A DNA stretch of 9,219 nucleotides, taken from assembly GCA_938036665.1 (NCBI GenBank), contig CALHWR010000009.1, forward strand, positions 1 through 9,219, in the 5' to 3' direction. Below the pieces are notes generated by a model that was given only the letters and a program-made list of their open reading frames with translations, was not told the DNA's origin and made no database searches. The translations under genes were made by a program, and so were the position numbers. Origin of the DNA: an uncultured Collinsella sp. GTDB taxonomy: Bacteria; Actinomycetota; Coriobacteriia; Coriobacteriales; Coriobacteriaceae. This document shows positions 5,418 through 9,219 of the stretch, piece by piece; position 1 is the stretch's first letter, and each line of letters starts with the position of its first letter.

Positions 5418-6248
5418 TTAATATTGCCACATGTGGTTGACGGGGCCGGAGCCTTTGCCCATGTTCAGGCCGGCGGCCAGAGCGCCTGTCAGGTATGCCT
5501 TGCCCGCATTGACGGCATCGGCAAGATCCATGCCCTGGGCCAGCGCGCAGGCGATGGCGGACGAAAGCGTGCAGCCGGTGCCGTGTGTGTTGTCGGTCTC
5601 GATGCGCTTGTGGCGGAACCACGTGGTGAGCGGATCGCCCAGATGGTTGCCCTCGTCATCGAGTGGCGCGGGTTCGGCCAATACATCGTTGGCCTCGTTG
5701 ACAAGATGCCCACCCTTAACGAGGGATGCGCAACCAAAGCGGCGGGTGAGGAGCATGGCAGCATTTTGCTGTGTGCGCTCGGAGTCGACCTCGTAGTCAA
5801 GCAGGGCCATGGCCTCGGGAATATTGGGCGTGATGACGGTTGCTAGTGGGAACAGGCGGCGGGTGAGCGCCTCGGCGGCATCTTCGGCAATCAGCCGTGC
5901 GCCCGAGGTGGCTACCATGACGGGGTCGACGACCACGTTTGTCGCGTTCCAGGCGCTCAGGCGGTCGGCGATAACCTCGATAATCTCGGCAGAGGAAACC
6001 ATGCCGATCTTGACGGCGCTGGGGCGGATATCGTCAAATACGGCGTCGATCTGCGCAGCGACGATATCAGGGGAGATATTCTGCACGGCGGTGACACCGA
6101 GCGTGTTTTGTGCGGTGATGGCGGTGATGGCCGTCTCGGCATACAGGCGGTGCGCCGTGATGGTCTTGATGTCGGCCTGAATGCCGGCGCCACCGCTGGA
6201 ATCGGATCCTGCGATGGATAGAACGGCAGGTACCTTACTGCGATCCAT
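5418..6248 (-). CDS. thiD: Hydroxymethylpyrimidine / phosphomethylpyrimidine kinase
   Basis: A 276-residue cytoplasmic ribokinase-fold kinase that phosphorylates 4-amino-5-hydroxymethyl-2-methylpyrimidine (HMP) to HMP-P and then HMP-PP for thiamine phosphate synthesis. Marks: A-G-S-D-S-S-G-G-A-G-I-Q-A-D (13-26, substrate and lid region), V-D-P-V-M (107-111) followed by A-T-S-G-A, K-G-G-H (178-181), and T-H-G-T-G-C-T-L-S-S (221-230) holding the anion hole, with Cys226. G-K-G-S-G-P-V-N-H (264-272) is the typical C-terminal motif. Length is normal (about 265-280). The ATG at 6248 has AAGGGAG 5 bases upstream. It lies downstream of thiC on the same strand, carrying its product one to two steps further; the 178-base gap contains a hairpin and a possible -10 element, so it may be only partly co-transcribed. 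A mere vitamin B6 kinase role is unlikely beside thiC. Confidence 0.94.
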   Translation of the reverse strand: MDRSKVPAVLSIAGSDSSGGAGIQADIKTITAHRLYAETAITAITAQNTLGVTAVQNISPDIVAAQIDAVFDDIRPSAVKIGMVSSAEIIEVIADRLSAWNATNVVVDPVMVATSGARLIAEDAAEALTRRLFPLATVITPNIPEAMALLDYEVDSERTQQNAAMLLTRRFGCASLVKGGHLVNEANDVLAEPAPLDDEGNHLGDPLTTWFRHKRIETDNTHGTGCTLSSAIACALAQGMDLADAVNAGKAYLTGALAAGLNMGKGSGPVNHMWQY

Positions 6249-6294
6249 GTTTGCTCCCTTGTTCGGTCGGAATCAAATGGGTCTTTAAGCCAGC

Positions 6295-6300
6295 ATTATA
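6295..6300 (-). promoter_or_regulatory. Perfect -10 hexamer before thiD
   Basis: The minus strand reads TATAAT, about 47 bases upstream of the thiD ATG. The position of a -35 element falls inside the GC-rich hairpin and does not resemble TTGACA. It could give thiD a second promoter, or simply be the AT-rich tail of the hairpin. Low confidence. Confidence 0.3.
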
Positions 6301-6335
6301 AAGATGCCCGGGCCGACTCTATGTCGAACCCGGGC
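6295..6335 (-). terminator. GC-rich hairpin in the thiC-thiD gap (terminator or processing site)
   Basis: GCCCGGG (minus strand 6335-6329) pairs with CCCGGGC (6312-6306). Inside, past one bulged base, TCGAC pairs with GTCGG, leaving a 5-base loop. Downstream on the minus strand comes ATCTTTATAAT, only moderately T-rich. It may reduce thiD expression relative to thiC or protect the 3' end of thiC mRNA. Confidence 0.5.
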
Positions 6336-6353
6336 GGGCGATGCAATCTTTAC

Positions 6354-6391
6354 GCAAATGTAAGCAAATGTTCACACGTCAACAATTGACG
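6354..6391. repeat. Short repeats in the thiC-thiD gap
   Basis: GCAAATGT occurs twice, ten bases apart (6354-6361 and 6364-6371). Then CGTCAA (6377-6382) and TTGACG (6386-6391) form a perfect inverted repeat with a CAA centre. They could be a regulator site or RNA structure; nothing identifies a partner. Confidence 0.3.
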
Positions 6392-6426
6392 AACACCATG
6401 TTACCGATTGTGGCTCCGGTGACGAG

Positions 6427-7761
6427 TTAGTCCTCCATGCCGAGGTCGATCGTCGTGCCTTCGAACACCTTGTTAACGGTGCGGACGGCGCACATCTTGC
6501 CACACATGGTGCAGGTGCCCTCGGTGGCGGCGGGGGACTCCTCGTAGCGCTTCTTACCGGTGACCGGGTCGAGAGCACACTCCCACATGGCATCCCAGTC
6601 GAGCTTGCGGCGTGCCTGGCCCATCTTGTCGTCCATGTCGCGGGCGTGCGGCACCTTTTTGGCGATATCGGCGGCGTGTGCGGCGATCTTGGTGGCCATG
6701 AGGCCGTCGAGCACATCCTGGGCGTTAGGCAGGCATAGGTGCTCGGCCGGTGTCACGTAGCACAGGAAGTCGGCACCGGAGCTGGCGGAGATAGCGCCGC
6801 CGATGGCAGCGGTGATGTGGTCGTAGCCCACGCCGATATCGGTCACCAGCGGCCCGAGCACATAGAACGGGGCGTTGTGGCACAGGCGCTTCTGCAGTTT
6901 CATGTTGGCGGCGATCTCGTCGAGCGCCATGTGACCCGGGCCCTCGACCATGACTTGGACGCCGGCGGCCCAGGCGCGCTTGCACAGCTTGCCCAGCTCG
7001 ATCATCTCGGCGGTCTCGGTGGCGTCATTGGAGTCGTAGAGACAGCCCGGGCGGCAGGAGTCGCCGAGCGAGATGGTCACGTCGTACTCGTGGCAGATCT
7101 CGAGCAGCTCGTCAAAGTACTCGTAGAAGGGGTTTTCGTTGCCGGTAACCTCCATCCAGCCAAATAGCAGCGAGCCGCCGCGGCTGACGATGTTCATGAG
7201 GCGGCCGGTCTCCTTAAAGGTCATGGTGACCGATTTGTTGATGCCGCAGTGGATGGTCATAAAGTCCACGCCGTCCTCGGCGTGCGCGCGCACGACCTCG
7301 AACAGGTCGTCCTTGGTGAGCTTGACCAGCGGCTTTTCCATGTAGCCGATGGCGTCGTACATGGGGACGGTGCCTACCATGAGCGGCGTCTCGTCGATGA
7401 GCTGCTGGCGGAACTGGCGCGTCTTGCCCGAGTTGGAGAGGTCCATGATGGCGTCGGCGCCAAAGTCCTCGGCGATCTTGACCTTCTTCCATTCCTCGGC
7501 GGCATCTGCCTTGTCGCCCGAGATGCCCAGGTTCACGTTGACCTTGGTGGACAGGCCCTCACCGACGCCAAAGGCGCGCATGCCCTTTTTGATGTGCACG
7601 ATGTTGGCGGGAATGGCGATGCGGCCGTCGGCCACGCGCTCGCGGATGTACTCGGGGTCGCGATGCTCGCGCTCGGCGACCTCCTTCATCTGCGGTGTGA
7701 TCTGCCCGGCGCGGGCGAAGTCGATTTGCGTGACGAGCTTGGGCTCGGTCTGTGTGCTCAT
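6427..7761 (-). CDS. thiC: Phosphomethylpyrimidine synthase ThiC
   Basis: A 444-residue cytoplasmic radical-SAM enzyme converting 5-aminoimidazole ribotide to HMP-P, the committed step of the pyrimidine branch. Marks: K-V-N-V-N-L-G (73-79), D-L-S-N-S-G (107-112), T-I-H-C-G-I (169-174), S-L-G-D-S-C-R-P-G (231-239), E-G-P-G-H (273-277), G-Y-D-H-I (312-316), C-Y-V-T-P-A-E-H-L (334-342) and a C-terminal cluster motif with Cys417, Cys420 and Cys424 (CTMCGKMC). It is the short form, lacking the long N-terminal domain of the approx. 630-residue E. coli enzyme. The ATG at 7761 is chosen because AAGGGAG lies 8 bases upstream. The in-frame ATG at 7785 lies inside the riboswitch core (GGGTAATGCC) and adds eight residues that do not look coding. 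thiD follows on the same strand; a TPP riboswitch precedes it. Confidence 0.95.
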   Translation of the reverse strand: MSTQTEPKLVTQIDFARAGQITPQMKEVAEREHRDPEYIRERVADGRIAIPANIVHIKKGMRAFGVGEGLSTKVNVNLGISGDKADAAEEWKKVKIAEDFGADAIMDLSNSGKTRQFRQQLIDETPLMVGTVPMYDAIGYMEKPLVKLTKDDLFEVVRAHAEDGVDFMTIHCGINKSVTMTFKETGRLMNIVSRGGSLLFGWMEVTGNENPFYEYFDELLEICHEYDVTISLGDSCRPGCLYDSNDATETAEMIELGKLCKRAWAAGVQVMVEGPGHMALDEIAANMKLQKRLCHNAPFYVLGPLVTDIGVGYDHITAAIGGAISASSGADFLCYVTPAEHLCLPNAQDVLDGLMATKIAAHAADIAKKVPHARDMDDKMGQARRKLDWDAMWECALDPVTGKKRYEESPAATEGTCTMCGKMCAVRTVNKVFEGTTIDLGMED

Positions 7762-7768
7762 TGGCACG

Positions 7769-7862
7769 GCTCCCTTCGTTGGCATTACCCATATCAGGTT
7801 TGCGGGTCAGGGCGGGCGCGCCCAGTCTCAGCCTGCCGTCTTGTCCTGCAAGCTCCCCGTTT
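7769..7862 (-). promoter_or_regulatory. TPP riboswitch (THI element) upstream of thiC
   Basis: On the minus strand the conserved blocks appear in order: CGGGGAGC, a stem GCTTGC/GCAGGC, CTGAGA, GACCCGC, AACCTGAT, GGGTAATGCCAACG and AAGGGA. These match the thiamine pyrophosphate aptamer; the optional extra stem is GGGCGCGCCC (7822-7813). The thiC ribosome binding site AAGGGAG is the 3' edge of the aptamer and the ATG is 8 bases on, with no terminator between. Control is therefore most likely translational: TPP binding hides the ribosome site. ACGG at the 5' edge can pair with CCGT just past the ribosome site, a possible closing helix. Confidence 0.93.
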
Positions 7863-7876
7863 ATGTAATGGGCTCA

Positions 7877-7882
7877 AGTATA
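7877..7882 (-). promoter_or_regulatory. Candidate -10 element for the thiC operon
   Basis: The minus strand reads TATACT (5 of 6 to TATAAT), placing transcription start about 8 bases before the riboswitch. The -35 region is poor (TTAGGC at a 19-base spacing). It lies back to back with the candidate promoter of the plus-strand gene at 7933. Confidence 0.45.
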
Positions 7883-7890
7883 GCTCGAAT

Positions 7891-7902
7891 GGGTACGATT
7901 GG
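7891..7902 (+). promoter_or_regulatory. Candidate -10 region for the membrane-anchored protein gene
   Basis: GGGTACGATTGG contains TACGAT (7894-7899), about 34 bases before the ATG at 7933, in the same sequence context as the candidates at 2393 and 3239. No -35 is evident. It overlaps the -35 region of the divergent thiC promoter. Confidence 0.35.
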
Positions 7903-7932
7903 CCTAACGAGCGTGCCTGTGGGGAGGCGTAC

Positions 7933-8454
7933 ATGGAAGACAAGCATCTATATCGAGAGACACAATGGGATGTATCGGCCGAGGAAAGCCGTGCGCACCA
8001 TGGCCTTGTCGCGATTGGTTTTGCGGTGCTTGCCGTGTTGGTGATTGCCTTTTGTATTTGGACGTTCGGCGGTCGCGGCGGCGCTGCGTGGGAGTTCGAG
8101 GCTGATGATAGCCTACCGATTATGACGGTGAGGAGTACTGGCGGTAATGCCAATACGCTCGCCGTTCCGGGCGATTATTGGTACCCGCGCGATGAGTTTG
8201 TGCAGTTGCAGCTGAGTGGTGGGTCCATTCCAGGTGAAGAAATCGAACGCGTGACGTTTGACGCGGCGCTCAAAACGCTCACGGTGAAGCTCAAAGATCA
8301 AGGAGATGTGCCCACGACCATGGATATCGTCCTGACGGAATGGCGTCTGGAGCCTCCGACGGGTGTTGCGGTGTCCGAGGTTGAGCACGTCAAGATTGTC
8401 TATCAGGACGGTTCGACAAACGGGATTGCAAAGGCCGATGGCTTGGCGGAGTAA
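7933..8454 (+). CDS. Membrane-anchored protein of unknown function
   Basis: A 173-residue protein I do not recognise. A polar N-terminus (residues 1-23, several acidic residues and histidines) precedes one hydrophobic segment (about 24-45) ending at GGRGG. After it comes a domain of about 120 residues, predicted outside the membrane, rich in short beta-type stretches: L-P-I-M-T-V-R at 61-67, F-V-Q-L-Q-L at 89-94, E-R-V-T-F-D at 105-110, L-T-V-K-L at 116-120, M-D-I-V-L-T-E-W-R-L at 130-139 and H-V-K-I-V-Y at 152-157. There is no cleavable-signal pattern, lipobox or enzyme motif. The ATG at 7933 follows GGGGAGG by 5 bases. The frame stays open far upstream, antisense to thiC, and that part is rejected. 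It is divergent from thiC and convergent with yaaA (23-base gap). It could be a small envelope sensor or assembly protein; this is a guess. Confidence 0.7.
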   Translation: MEDKHLYRETQWDVSAEESRAHHGLVAIGFAVLAVLVIAFCIWTFGGRGGAAWEFEADDSLPIMTVRSTGGNANTLAVPGDYWYPRDEFVQLQLSGGSIPGEEIERVTFDAALKTLTVKLKDQGDVPTTMDIVLTEWRLEPPTGVAVSEVEHVKIVYQDGSTNGIAKADGLAE

Positions 8455-8477
8455 CGGAGTGTTTGGAAACGGCGGGC

Positions 8478-9219
8478 CTATTGTGCCTGCGCGTTCATGA
8501 AAACCAGGGTGTTTTTGTCTGAAAGCTCGGGGATGTGACGATAGCCGATGTTGAATGCGGTAAGTTCGCTTGCATCCTCGAGCTTGTTTTCTGCCATCCA
8601 CCGCACCATGGAGCCGCGCGCCTTTTTGCTGGCGGTCGACCGTTGGATGGGCTTCCCGTTGCGGATACCCTCGCCAAAGAGGCATGTGACGGCCGTGGCG
8701 TCGCCCGCGAGGTGGGGCAGAACGGTTTTGGCATACTCTACGCTGGCAAGGTTGACGATCGTAGCGTTGGAGCCCGCCGGAGCGATGACCCGTGCGAGTT
8801 TGTCGCCCCAAAACGCGTAGAGGTCTCGGGCATCGTCGACGGCAAGCTTCGCCCCCATTTCGAGCCGATAGGGCGACACGCCGTGGAAGGGGCGTACGCA
8901 TCCGTAAAGGCCCGAGAGGATCCACAGATGGTCTTGCAGCCATGCGAGCTGCGCGAAATCCATCACCTCGGGTGCCATGCTCTGGTATTGAATGCCGTGA
9001 TAGGACATGACGGCAGGGGAGAGGTGACGGGCGAGTGCGGGATTGTCGAGATCGCCGTTTTTCAGGATGGGCCCGAATTCATGCAGGGTGTTGAGGCAAG
9101 GCCCCAGCAGTTTGTCACTCACGTTCCATAGCGCCTGCAGGCCGCCGCTGCCTTCATTCCGCTCGATATTTAGCAGTGCGCGGTGGAGGCGAGCCGTCTC
9201 GTGCACAAAAGGTGGAATG
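8478..9219 (-). CDS. yaaA: Peroxide stress protein YaaA (UPF0246/DUF328), 5' end outside window
   Basis: A cytoplasmic protein of the YaaA family. E. coli YaaA lowers free iron and DNA damage during hydrogen peroxide stress, and the fold binds DNA. The visible part (about 246 codons) covers all but the first residues of the roughly 250-260 residue family: S-D-K-L-L (counterpart of SDKLAG), L-S-G-L-Y-G-C-V-R-P followed by P-Y-R-L-E-M-G, L-Y-A-F-W-G-D, N-L-A-S-V-E-Y, and K-K-A-R-G-S-M-V-R-W with E-N-K-L. The expected N-terminal L-I-x-I-S-P-A-K-x-M is missing because the frame runs off the window at 9219. A GTG at 9206 is internal: the upstream codons still read I-P-P-F, as in homologues. Its stop is 23 bases from that of the convergent gene, with no clear terminator. 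Confidence 0.93.
   Translation of the reverse strand, partial: IPPFVHETARLHRALLNIERNEGSGGLQALWNVSDKLLGPCLNTLHEFGPILKNGDLDNPALARHLSPAVMSYHGIQYQSMAPEVMDFAQLAWLQDHLWILSGLYGCVRPFHGVSPYRLEMGAKLAVDDARDLYAFWGDKLARVIAPAGSNATIVNLASVEYAKTVLPHLAGDATAVTCLFGEGIRNGKPIQRSTASKKARGSMVRWMAENKLEDASELTAFNIGYRHIPELSDKNTLVFMNAQAQ

Noticed and set aside
6739..7167. Open frame of 142 codons on the plus strand
   Set aside because: Shadow of thiC on the other strand; no ribosome site and no recognisable protein.
7249..7932. Long upstream extension of the membrane-protein frame
   Set aside because: It is antisense to thiC and crosses the riboswitch; the ATG at 7933 has a strong ribosome site and starts a sensible membrane protein.
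9204..9206. GTG at 9206 as the start of yaaA
   Set aside because: The family N-terminus is missing and the frame stays open to the window edge with homologous-looking residues, so the gene continues outside.

Overview
The window looks like chromosomal DNA of a high-GC Actinobacterium, most likely a gut Coriobacteriia of the Collinsella type. This rests on remembered protein families and gene style (TIGR02452-type macrodomain protein, Pit/DUF47 pair, thiC-thiD under a TPP riboswitch, short intergenic gaps, GC-rich codons); no database was searched. It holds eight complete genes and one truncated gene and reads as housekeeping or accessory core genome. I see no transposase, phage gene, CRISPR array, tRNA or rRNA.

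Layout. 1-1788, minus strand: a phosphate module, pit (inorganic phosphate permease) followed by a DUF47/PhoU-like partner, ending in a probable terminator at the window edge. 1789-2038: shared upstream region, with a perfect but oddly placed Shine-Dalgarno plus a 3-codon minicistron ahead of pit, and a near-consensus promoter for the next gene on the other strand. 2039-5165, plus strand: a small DUF6504-like protein, a Bax-inhibitor-1 family membrane protein, a TIGR02452/PARG-like macrodomain protein with an acidic linker and an altered signature, and an SGNH esterase related to the MsAcT/arylesterase group. Clear intrinsic terminators follow the last three. 5166-5417: a convergent intergenic region with two 55-bp palindromic elements in inverted orientation, plus a further strong hairpin. 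5418-7862, minus strand: TPP riboswitch, thiC and thiD (HMP-P synthesis and its phosphorylation), with a structured 178-base gap between the two genes. 7933-8454, plus strand: a membrane-anchored protein of unknown function. 8478-9219, minus strand: the 3' part of yaaA, cut by the window edge.

How the genes work together: pit and DUF47 form a known phosphate-uptake pairing. thiC and thiD catalyse consecutive steps of the pyrimidine branch of thiamine synthesis and are fed by one TPP-sensing leader whose 3' edge carries the thiC ribosome binding site. The other genes show no obvious shared pathway; the macrodomain protein and the SGNH esterase are adjacent but separated by a terminator-like hairpin. 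The most unusual items are the inverted pair of palindromic elements (5221-5356), the macrodomain signature reading Q-E-A instead of Q-E-E, the pit minicistron leader, and a possible leaderless transcript at 2039.
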